Positions 1-7,000 of a stretch of DNA of 7,610 nt are shown in pieces; position 1 is the first letter of the stretch; each line of letters begins with the position of its first letter. Origin of the DNA: Elusimicrobiota bacterium (GTDB lineage Bacteria; Elusimicrobiota; Elusimicrobia; UBA1565; UBA9628). The position numbers and the translations under genes were made by a program. The stretch spans positions 1 through 7,610 of the forward strand of contig JAGWMT010000147.1 in assembly GCA_028871595.1 (NCBI GenBank). Reading direction: 5' to 3'. Below the pieces are notes generated by a model that saw nothing but the letters and a program-made list of their open reading frames with translations, did not search any database and was not told the DNA's origin.

Positions 1-1086
1 CCAGTCGGCGTGAAAGTGCTCCACGTTCCAATAGCCCACGTTCGAGCGCACGTAGGTGGGCGGCGGGTTCATGCTCCCGCCGTCTCCGGTGAGCGGGACC
101 ATGGCGTCGGGCGTCTCGCGCGCGTGAATGGGCCCCACGCCGCGGGGAACGGTCAGCACTCCGGATTTTTTCAGCGCGGCCATGTCGTCTTGGACGATCC
201 GGTCGTATAAAGCGAGAAGCTTCGCTCGCGTCAGCGTCTTCGCCCGTTCGATCTGCTCCGGCGTGGCCTTCGGCTCCGGCGAGAGTGCGGGCCGGAGCGC
301 CGCCATGCGCGCGTCCACGTAGCCCAGCTCGCTTTGCGCCCGCGCCAGGAGTTCCGCCGGGGTCCAGGGCAGAAGCTCCGCGTTCTTCAGGATCCAGGCG
401 TAGTTCTCGGCTCCCACCACGGAGAAGTCCGGAAGCCCCTTCATCCCTTTAAGGTCGTCCGCGTAGGCGGAAAGCGACGCCGCGACGGCGTCGCGCGCCG
501 GGGACGCCTTTTCCGCGGACAGCATCTTCCGCAGACCGTCGATCAAGCCGAGCGCCGTCGCCGCGTCGCGCGCCGTGGGCGCGGCGGTCTCCCGGATCTC
601 GGCCACCATCGGCGGGATCAGCGGCCAGATCTTCTCGCGCAGATCCACGCGTTCGGGCGCGTAAGTGAGCAAGGCGATGAAATTATTGGCCACCGGCTCC
701 AACCAGGCGCCGGGGCGGTGGAGGTACAGTTTCTCGCTCATGAGGATGTGATCCGCGGCGCGGGCGTTCGCGTACACCCAGCGGAAGTCGATCTGCCGGT
801 CCACCGGCCAGGTCCGCCAAGGCATGGTCCGCATCGCGACGACATCCGCTTCCAGCCGCCGGTGAAGCGCGTCCACGCGGACGGGGCCGAACGACGGCAC
901 CCGCGCCGCGTCGTCGAAAAGGCCGTCGCCCGACGCCAAGCTGGGGTCGAGCGCTATTCGAACGGCGATCACGTCCTTCGCGACGCGCACGAAGTCCGGC
1001 GTTCCGGGTATGGGAAGCTTCGCGACGGTCATGCCCGCGGACGCGGCGGACGAAAAAAACATAACGGCGACAAGAGCCCGTCTCAT
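1..1086 (-). CDS. Exported DUF885-type protein, N-terminal 362 residues (runs off the window)
   Basis: Partial gene: the reading frame is open from the ATG at 1086-1084 to base 1, so the C-terminus is outside the window. The first 17 residues (MRRALVAVMFFSSAASA, then Gly) form a signal peptide with an Ala-Ser-Ala cleavage site, so the product should be exported. The mature part is helical and resembles the N-terminal half of DUF885 proteins, which are usually near 600 residues. Supporting stretches are around residues 136-162 (NNFIALLTYAPERVDLREKI and onward) and the GAENYAWILKN...PAELLARAQSEL segment at about 225-254. DUF885 proteins carry a HExxPGHH-like metallopeptidase-type motif in the C-terminal half; that part cannot be seen here, so enzymatic activity is not claimed. 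The start is supported by an AAGGAG ribosome binding site 5 bases upstream and by an ATGA overlap with the preceding glycosyltransferase gene, implying translational coupling. A run of seven T lies in the signal-peptide codons (ATG TTT TTT TCG). Family assignment is moderately sure. Confidence 0.7.
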   Translation of the reverse strand, partial: MRRALVAVMFFSSAASAGMTVAKLPIPGTPDFVRVAKDVIAVRIALDPSLASGDGLFDDAARVPSFGPVRVDALHRRLEADVVAMRTMPWRTWPVDRQIDFRWVYANARAADHILMSEKLYLHRPGAWLEPVANNFIALLTYAPERVDLREKIWPLIPPMVAEIRETAAPTARDAATALGLIDGLRKMLSAEKASPARDAVAASLSAYADDLKGMKGLPDFSVVGAENYAWILKNAELLPWTPAELLARAQSELGYVDARMAALRPALSPEPKATPEQIERAKTLTRAKLLALYDRIVQDDMAALKKSGVLTVPRGVGPIHARETPDAMVPLTGDGGSMNPPPTYVRSNVGYWNVEHFHADW

Positions 1087-2270
1087 GCCCGCTCCTTCTT
1101 ATGAAGGGGATAAAACGCCAGAACGCCCCACGTCAGAACGACCGCGTAAAGCTTGAAGTAACCGAGAAGGATGTCCCAATGCCCCATCCCCAGCTTCGCT
1201 CCCAGGGCCTTCGTCGAGTTCAGGACGGCGAAGATCGCGATGCTCCAAAGGATTCCCGCCGGCGCGCCGGACTCCAGGGCCGCCAAGGTCGGCGGGATCA
1301 GGAGGAAAAACGAGTAATCCTTCAGCCGCGGCACCACTAACGCGTAGGCGGCGCAGTAAAGAAGGAGCGTGCTCAACCGCTTCGCCCTCTCCGTTCCGGG
1401 GTTTTTCCAGAGGCGCAACAAGGAGACGCCCGTGACCGCGGCCACGGCCGCCGACCAAAGGAAATGAAGCGACGTCGCCAGCGTCACCGCGCGGCCGCGG
1501 TCGCCGGTGGCGACCTCGATGACGTGCTCGAGGAAGCCGTACACGGAGCAGTTGTTCGGCCCGCGTTCGAAGCGCCACGGCTGGGACGGGTCGGCCAACT
1601 GGTGGAAGAAACCCCGAAGCAGGCCCGGATGGACCAGTTCATTGAGACCGAACGCGCCGACGGTCAACACGGCGCCGCCGAGGAACAAAAGGGGCCGCGG
1701 ACGCGGCCGAGCCAGGGCCAGACCCAGGAACGCGACCGGCAGGAGCTTGGGCTGGGCGGCGGCCGCCGTCAGGACGATGAACCACAGGTCTTTTCCCGCG
1801 ACGAACGCGGCCAAGCCCGCCCAGAGCACGAGGTGCTCGAAGGAGGAGGCGTTCCCGGAGCGGAAATCCGACCAGAACGGGCTGCCGTAGGCCAGCGCGA
1901 TGAACAGGAGACGCGGGAAATCCGCGCCGGGAGCCAGCAGAAAGTCCCGCCACAGCCACAACATCAGGACCAAGGACAGGACCTTCAGTCCCGCCCAAAT
2001 CTTCTCGCCCGAGCCGGCCCAGGCGTCGGAGGCGGCGGCGAAGGGACGGTACAGGTCGGTCGCCAGAGGCGGGTATAGGCACTGATAGCCGATGCCGTCC
2101 ACCGTGGGCACCGACGTGTACGGATCGCCGCCGGAGGCCAAGGTGCGCGAGCAGGCCATGTACACCTTCAAGTCCCACTGCAGACGCTCCGTCTTCATGA
2201 AGAATCCGACGGCGGCGGCGGCGGCAAGCACCGCGGCGACGACGGCGATGGACCAGCGGCGGCGCTTCAT
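1083..2270 (-). CDS. Polytopic GT87/DUF2029-type glycosyltransferase (polyprenyl-phosphate-sugar dependent, predicted)
   Basis: A 395-residue integral membrane protein. GT-C fold enzymes of family GT87 (PimE and relatives) use a polyprenyl-phosphate sugar, usually mannose, to glycosylate lipid or envelope acceptors from the outer face of the membrane. Sequence support: a first hydrophobic helix at about 7-24; then WDLKVYMACSRTLASGGDPY at 32-51, the family's typical first external loop, in which Asp33 occupies the place of the catalytic Asp; CLYPPLATDLYRPF at 64-77; and further hydrophobic segments at about 96-113, 119-131, 143-158, 161-186, 193-208, 264-285, 299-313, 318-331, 339-351 and 368-386. 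RSGNASSFEHL at 137-147 and PRLKDYSFFLLIPP at 314-327 also match the family pattern. I chose the ATG at 2270, not the ATG 48 codons upstream, because it begins at the first transmembrane helix, has GAGG 5 bases before it, and gives an ATGA overlap with the nucleotidyltransferase stop. It also overlaps the DUF885 gene by 4 bases. Substrate and acceptor are unknown. Confidence 0.82.
   Translation of the reverse strand: MKRRRWSIAVVAAVLAAAAAVGFFMKTERLQWDLKVYMACSRTLASGGDPYTSVPTVDGIGYQCLYPPLATDLYRPFAAASDAWAGSGEKIWAGLKVLSLVLMLWLWRDFLLAPGADFPRLLFIALAYGSPFWSDFRSGNASSFEHLVLWAGLAAFVAGKDLWFIVLTAAAAQPKLLPVAFLGLALARPRPRPLLFLGGAVLTVGAFGLNELVHPGLLRGFFHQLADPSQPWRFERGPNNCSVYGFLEHVIEVATGDRGRAVTLATSLHFLWSAAVAAVTGVSLLRLWKNPGTERAKRLSTLLLYCAAYALVVPRLKDYSFFLLIPPTLAALESGAPAGILWSIAIFAVLNSTKALGAKLGMGHWDILLGYFKLYAVVLTWGVLAFYPLHKKERA
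1092..1097 (-). promoter_or_regulatory. Ribosome binding site (AAGGAG) of the DUF885-type gene
   Basis: AAGGAG lies 5 bases before the ATG at 1086, inside the final Lys/Glu codons of the glycosyltransferase gene. It is the strongest Shine-Dalgarno in the window and fixes the start of the DUF885-type gene. Confidence 0.8.
2211..2225. repeat. Short (GGC)5 trinucleotide repeat
   Basis: Five GGC units on the plus strand, read as GCC codons on the minus strand. They encode part of the Ala run at residues 16-20 in the first membrane helix of the glycosyltransferase. Slippage by whole units would keep the frame. It is probably a by-product of GC-rich alanine coding. Confidence 0.6.
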
Positions 2271-3397
2271 GCCGTCCTCAGCCACGCCAGCGCGGCGGCG
2301 CGCGTCTTCAGCCGTCCCAGACGCTGGAGACGCGCCGCTTCGTCCAGGGCTTTCTGGAATTCCGGACCGGGCTTGCGACCCAGCGCGATCAAATCGGAGC
2401 CGCGGAGGAAGCACGCCTTCAACGCGGAAGGCGGAAGCTTCGGCGCGGCGCGGCGAACGGCGGCGGCGACCAACTGCGACGGCGTCGCTTTGGGAGATTT
2501 ATCCGAGAAGGCCAATGCGACCGCCTCGTGAAGTTGCGCGCGAAGATGATGCTCGAACGGGAACGAGTCGATGAAAGCCCCGCCTTTGTCGTTTCCCAGC
2601 GCCAACGCCATCGCGGCCAGACGCGCCTCGACCCCCTCGGGCATTTTTTCCCGCCAGGGAAGATCGGGATGGATCAACGGAAGGTAGCCCCACATTTCCA
2701 AAAGGCCGAACGCCAGAGCGGGATTTTTTTCGCCCAACAGGCAGAGAAGTTCATGGAGAACGCGATGACGGGACAGTTTTCCCGCTTCCCCCATCTTCAG
2801 CACGTCCTTCGCCTCGCCGCCCATCCCGTCCGCTGGTTTATAATGAAGACGCCCCAGGAATCGCGCCGCCCGGAACACGCGCGTCGGATCGTCGCGAAAG
2901 CTGGCGGGGTGCAGGACGCGAAGCGTGCGGCCCTTCAAGTCGCGCAGGCCGCCGTAGGGATCCACCAACCTCTTGGATCCATCGTCCAGACGCACCGCCA
3001 TGGCGTTGATCGTGAAGTCGCGGCGGAAAAGGTCCTGCTCGATCGGCACGCCGACGGCCGTCACGTCGGGCAGAGCCGCGGGCGACGCGTACGTTTCGGA
3101 CCGCGTCGTGGCCACGTCCACGCGGTAGCGGCCCCGTCCGATGATCCGCCGCGTGCCGAAGCGGCCGAACGGCTCCACCGCGCCGCCGGTCAGCTTCGCG
3201 CACAGGTTCGCCACGGGATCGGGATCCCCGGCGACCGCCAGGTCCAAATCGTAGGTCGAGCGTTTGAGCAGCCAGTCGCGCACCGGGCCGCCGACGACGT
3301 ACAGGGGAAGCCCGCGGCGCTTGGCCTCGTCGGCCAGCGGTTTGAGAAGTCGCGCCGCGGCCGCGGGCACCGCGACCGTCGCCGCGGCGGTCTTCAC
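2267..3397 (-). CDS. cca: Class II tRNA nucleotidyltransferase / poly(A) polymerase family protein (CCA- or A-adding enzyme)
   Basis: A 376-residue cytoplasmic enzyme that adds CCA, or only part of it, to tRNA 3' ends. Class II nucleotidyltransferase motifs appear in order: VVGGPVRDWLL (34-44, the GG motif); YDLDLAV (49-55) with the metal-binding Asp50 and Asp52; YRVDVATTRSETYASPAALP (91-110); DLFRRDFTINAMA (122-134); DPYGGLRDLKGRTLRVLHP (146-164); and FRDDPTRVFRAARF (167-180), where Asp-Asp-x-x-Arg matches the template motif for nucleotide selection. The neck/body segment RHRVLHELLCLL...ALAFGLLEMWGYLPLIHPDL (210-246) is also typical. No C-terminal HD phosphohydrolase domain is seen, unlike the E. 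coli enzyme. Start: GTG at 3397-3395 overlapping the TGA of the upstream CpXC gene (GTGA). There is no good Shine-Dalgarno, so coupling is inferred; GTG at 3370 (residue 10) is a possible alternative. The stop overlaps the glycosyltransferase ATG. Whether it adds CCA, CC or A alone cannot be read from this window. Symbol is by family. Confidence 0.88.
   Translation of the reverse strand: MKTAAATVAVPAAAARLLKPLADEAKRRGLPLYVVGGPVRDWLLKRSTYDLDLAVAGDPDPVANLCAKLTGGAVEPFGRFGTRRIIGRGRYRVDVATTRSETYASPAALPDVTAVGVPIEQDLFRRDFTINAMAVRLDDGSKRLVDPYGGLRDLKGRTLRVLHPASFRDDPTRVFRAARFLGRLHYKPADGMGGEAKDVLKMGEAGKLSRHRVLHELLCLLGEKNPALAFGLLEMWGYLPLIHPDLPWREKMPEGVEARLAAMALALGNDKGGAFIDSFPFEHHLRAQLHEAVALAFSDKSPKATPSQLVAAAVRRAAPKLPPSALKACFLRGSDLIALGRKPGPEFQKALDEAARLQRLGRLKTRAAALAWLRTA
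2276..2279 (-). promoter_or_regulatory. Ribosome binding site (GAGG) of the glycosyltransferase gene
   Basis: GAGG lies 5 bases before the ATG at 2270, inside the last codons of the nucleotidyltransferase gene. Together with the ATGA overlap it decides the start against the longer reading frame that begins at 2414. Confidence 0.7.
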
Positions 3398-4038
3398 CGT
3401 TTTTTCGCCGCCGGAGGCAGGGAGGCGGAGCCCTTTTCGAACGCCTTCAGGAAATCGGACCAGGAGGTCAGCCGGTCGTTGGCCTTGATCAGCTCCTTGA
3501 TGCCCGCGATCAGGGATTCGCGCGTGGCCTTGCCCTTGTGAGGGTATTCGGACGGCGCCCCGGTCTCGCGCGCCCAACGAGGGCTGGCGCGGTACACCGA
3601 GAGGCCCAATTCCTTGGCGTACTCGAGCATCACGTCGCGCTCGTCGATGCGCCAGTCCTCCTTCTCAAGGAGAGCGCCGAGACCGTCCTGGCCGAAGAAG
3701 ATCTCCGGGACGTAGTCCACCGGAAGCTTGTCGCCCAAGGTTCCCTTCATCTGCTCGAAGTCGGCCGTCATCTTCTCGCGCCACTTCGCCTGCTCGGCGC
3801 TCCAGGACTCCGGAAACACGAATGCCATCAACTCCGCGTCGGGCTCGTAATAGATCCAGGAGACCTCGGGCATGAAGGCCTCGTTGCAATGCGCGCAAAG
3901 GAGGAGGTTCAGCTCGCGCGCCTTGATCTGGTCCCGCAGCGAGACGTCGGTGCCGCCGTGGACGAAGCTCCACACCGGGGTCTCGAAGACCTCCGAGCAC
4001 GCCGCGCAGCGAGCCTCGACTTCGCCTTGGAAGGACAT
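3394..4038 (-). CDS. CpXC domain-type protein with two Cys-x-x-Cys pairs
   Basis: A 214-residue soluble protein. The N-terminal part carries CAAC at 11-14 and CAHC at 48-51, a spacing that suggests a four-cysteine zinc site. Between and after them the sequence (VWSFVHGGTDVSLRDQIKAR, then LNLLLCAHCNEAF and a beta segment at 59-76, WIYYEPDAELMAFVFPES) follows the CpXC domain pattern. That domain is named for Cys-Pro-x-Cys; here Ala replaces the proline in the first pair and again in the second. The function of CpXC proteins is not established. Residues 80-214 are charged and helical, with a Lys/Arg-rich end (AAKKR). Start: the ATG at 4038 lies 6 bases after a perfect TATAAT and has no Shine-Dalgarno, suggesting a leaderless transcript. 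The stop overlaps the GTG of the tRNA nucleotidyltransferase gene (GTGA), so the two are probably translationally coupled. The family call is by pattern memory and is moderately sure. Confidence 0.75.
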   Translation of the reverse strand: MSFQGEVEARCAACSEVFETPVWSFVHGGTDVSLRDQIKARELNLLLCAHCNEAFMPEVSWIYYEPDAELMAFVFPESWSAEQAKWREKMTADFEQMKGTLGDKLPVDYVPEIFFGQDGLGALLEKEDWRIDERDVMLEYAKELGLSVYRASPRWARETGAPSEYPHKGKATRESLIAGIKELIKANDRLTSWSDFLKAFEKGSASLPPAAKKR

Positions 4039-4044
4039 GCGACG

Positions 4045-4050
4045 ATTATA
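4045..4050 (-). promoter_or_regulatory. Consensus -10 element (TATAAT) for a leaderless start of the CpXC gene
   Basis: A perfect TATAAT sits on the minus strand, followed by six bases (CGTCGC) and then the ATG at 4038, within the 32-base gap after the DUF4175-like gene. In a sequence this GC-rich a perfect hexamer in a short gap is notable. No -35 match is present at a 16-18 base spacer, and no TG extension is seen. The predicted transcription start coincides with the start codon. Confidence 0.6.
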
Positions 4051-4070
4051 AGACTTGCGCGGCTCCGACG

Positions 4071-7000
4071 CTAGCGCGCCAGGCGCTTGAAGTACTCCTT
4101 GATGACGCCGTCCTGCGCCGCGGGCCGCGGCTCGGACAGCGAACGCCGCAGTTCCTCGCGCAGTTCGCGAGGCGGCTTGTAGTCCTCCGCCGAGGGCAGG
4201 CGGACGCGCTCGTAGCGGACGCCGGAGGCCCCGCGCGGCGCGGCGCGAATCGCTTCGCCCCCGGCCGAGCCCGCGCCCGCCCCCATGGAGGACGCCGCGC
4301 CCCCCGCCGCGGACGACGCCGCGTCGGCCTCGCGGCCGCCTTCCTGCAAAAGGGACAGCGCCGCCTCGGCGCGCCGGAGGCCCTCCACCGAATCTCCCCG
4401 CCGCAGCGCGCCCTCGCCGCCGCTTTCCTCTCCGATGGCGTCGTCCACGCGCCGTCCGACGCGTCCCGACAGGTAGCCCATGTTCTTGGACGCGCTCTCC
4501 ACCTCGCCGCGAAGGGCCCGCGCGCGCGCCAGGGCGCCGGATTGCGCGTCCGCCGCGCCCCGGGAGGCTTCCGCGCCGGCGGACACGGCCGCCGGCCCCT
4601 TCTGGAGGCGGGCGACCAGGCCGTCCAGCGCCGCCGCGAACGGGTCCGCCCCGGGAGCTCCCGACGCGCGCAGCCGCGCGGACGCCTCGCGCGTCAGGGC
4701 CGAGGCGCCCGGGGCGTCGCCGGCTTTGAAGCGGAGCGACGCCTCCGCAAGAGCGCCCTCCGCGCGCGCGAGGCGCGCCGCGCCCGTCGCGGACGCCGAG
4801 GAGACCTCACGGTCGAAGTCCGCGCCCAGGCGCCGGACGAAGGCCCGCTGTTCCTCCAGCAGAGCCTGGAGGCGGCCGTCGTCCACTTTTCGCGCCGACT
4901 CGACGGCCCGGGTTTGAGCGTCGACCGCGTCTTGCCAAGCCCGCCGCACGCGCTCCGCGGCTTCGCTGCCGCGCCGGCCGCGGTCCTCGGCCGCGCGGCG
5001 CCCGGCGCCGTCCAAGGTCTGGGCCAGGCGCTTGAGACGCTCGGCCAGCGCCCGCGCCGCCTTGGCGGCGCCCGCCACGTCGCCGGAGCGCAAGGCGCGG
5101 CGCAGATCGCCCGCCGCCTGGCGCGCCGCGTCGAGAGGCATGTCCTCCGTTCGCCCGGTCGCCTGCTCCGGCGTGACCTCGGGCAAATCCTTCAAGGCGC
5201 GACGCAATTCGTCCAGCGCTTTCTCGACGTCATCGAGTGATTTCTCCAAAGCCTCCATCTCCGCCGGGGACACGGTTCCCTGGCTGCCGCGCCCGGCCAG
5301 TTCCCCCGCCTTCCGGGCCAGTTCGTCGCCGGTCTTTCCCGCGTCGCTCATCTTCTGCGCGAAATCCTGGACTTCCTGGGCGCGCGCGCCCTCGCGCAGC
5401 GCCCGTTGGACGCCGCGGGCCTGCTGCGCCAACGCGTCCTGGGCGCGCCCGGCGCGCGCCGCGTCGGCGGCCGCCAGCGCCGCCGCGGCGTCGGGAAGGC
5501 CCTCCTCTCCGGCGCGGGCGAACTCCTGGGCGGCGCGCGCGGCCTCCTCGGCCAGACCGGGATCGCCGCGCGGGTCGGCGCCGGAGCGTTTGGCCCACTC
5601 GTCCAAGGCCGACTTCGCCGCCGGCCAATCGGAGCGGAGCTCCCTCGTCCGTTCCGCGGAGACGGCCAGGTCGTTCCGGGCCGAGGCCTCGCTCGCCGAC
5701 TCGGCGCGCGCCGCCGCCCGCTCGACCGCCGCGTCGGCCGCGTCGCGGGCGGCGAGGGCCGCCGCGTGATCCGCCGCCGCGTCCACGATTTCAACGGAGC
5801 CGCTTTCGGACGTTCCCTTCTGCGGCGGAGAGGCGTCGTCGAACGCCTCGATCCGGAACTCCACCCGCGTTCCGGGACGCAGGCGCGGCACGGTCCACGT
5901 GTGGTCGCCGAGAAGCTCCGCGGGAGGCGGCGACGCAACGGTGAGGGGAACCGCGTGGGGCGCCTGGCCGGGGATGGAAAAGACGACTTCCGCGCGGGTG
6001 ACGGCCCCGTCGTCCCGGGCCGCGTAGGCGATGACCACGGAATCCCCGGGCGAAGCGACCAACGGCACCTGCGGCGACAGCAATTCCGCGGTCGGAGGAG
6101 CGTCGGCGGCGACCTTCACCGCGTAGGCGGGCGGGGACGGATCGCGGCGCCCGTCGCCGGAGACCAACTCGAACGACAAGGAGCCGTCCTCCGCCGCCAA
6201 AAAGCCGCCCCGCCACCGCTCCCCGTCCCGCCTCATCGCGGACGGCTCCCGCCCGGCGAGCCGCAGGGACGCGGACGCCAGGGGGCCATCGCCCTCCGCC
6301 TCGATCTCCACCCAATCCCCGCGCCGCGCCCGGACGGGCGCGTCCTCGCCCAGCGCGTAGCGGCGCTCCCCCCGCGTCTCGCGCACCACGGCGGTCGCCC
6401 GTTTCCAGCGCGGCGGCGGCGCGGGATCCAGACGGTACGCTCGGCTGACGCGGTCGCGCCACCTCACGCGATAATCAAGCGCAGCCGAAATGTCCGCGGT
6501 CCGCCATTCGTCGCTTCCAGGGCTGACGACGGTCCACGGAAGGCTCCGCCAGGCCCCGTCGCTGCCGCGCGCCTCCAGCGCCAGTTCTCCGGCGCGCACG
6601 CCGGCCTTCGCTCCCTCCACGTTGGGGGCGGCCGTCACCGCAACAGGGCCGCCCCAATCCGGACGCGCGTCGCCGGGAGCCACCGAAATCCACCGCTCAA
6701 GGGCCGCGTCGCTCCAGGGCGTCAAAGCGCGCGCCCAGGACGCGCGGTCGCCCCACGCGGCGTTCGCCGCCAGCGCGGCCAGGCCCGCGGCCGCCCAACG
6801 GCGCGCCCGGGGCGAAAGCGCCTGGGAATAGAGGGACCGATCGGGAAGGCTCGCGGCCAGGCGGTCCGCCCGCGCCCCGTGCTCCGCGCGCAGTTCCTCC
6901 GACGTGCCCGGAGACGCCTCCGTTCCGGCCAGCGCCCAAGCGGACGCCAGAATCGCCCGCGTCTCGGGCCACGCGGCCGCGGCCTGGTCGAAAACCGCGT

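Noticed and set aside
334..1104. Plus-strand open frame of 256 codons
   Set aside because: It is antisense to the DUF885-type gene, which has a signal peptide, a Shine-Dalgarno and family-like sequence. The plus-strand product is Arg/Gly/His-rich with no pattern.
2271..2414. 48-codon upstream extension of the glycosyltransferase reading frame to an ATG at 2414
   Set aside because: The extension is Arg/Ser/Gly-rich shadow sequence over the nucleotidyltransferase gene. The ATG at 2270 has a Shine-Dalgarno, an ATGA overlap and begins at the first membrane helix.
2528..3541. Plus-strand open frame of 337 codons
   Set aside because: It lies antisense to the nucleotidyltransferase, whose class II motifs prove the minus-strand frame; the translation is Arg/His-rich shadow sequence.
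3398..3577. 60-codon upstream extension of the nucleotidyltransferase frame to an ATG at 3577
   Set aside because: It overlaps the CpXC gene in another frame and is low-complexity Gly/Arg. The GTG at 3397 overlapping the CpXC stop gives a normal family length.
4039..4070. Possible terminator between the DUF4175-like and CpXC genes
   Set aside because: Only a 6-base palindrome (GCTAGC) and GC-rich bases are present, with no stable stem followed by a T run on the minus strand.
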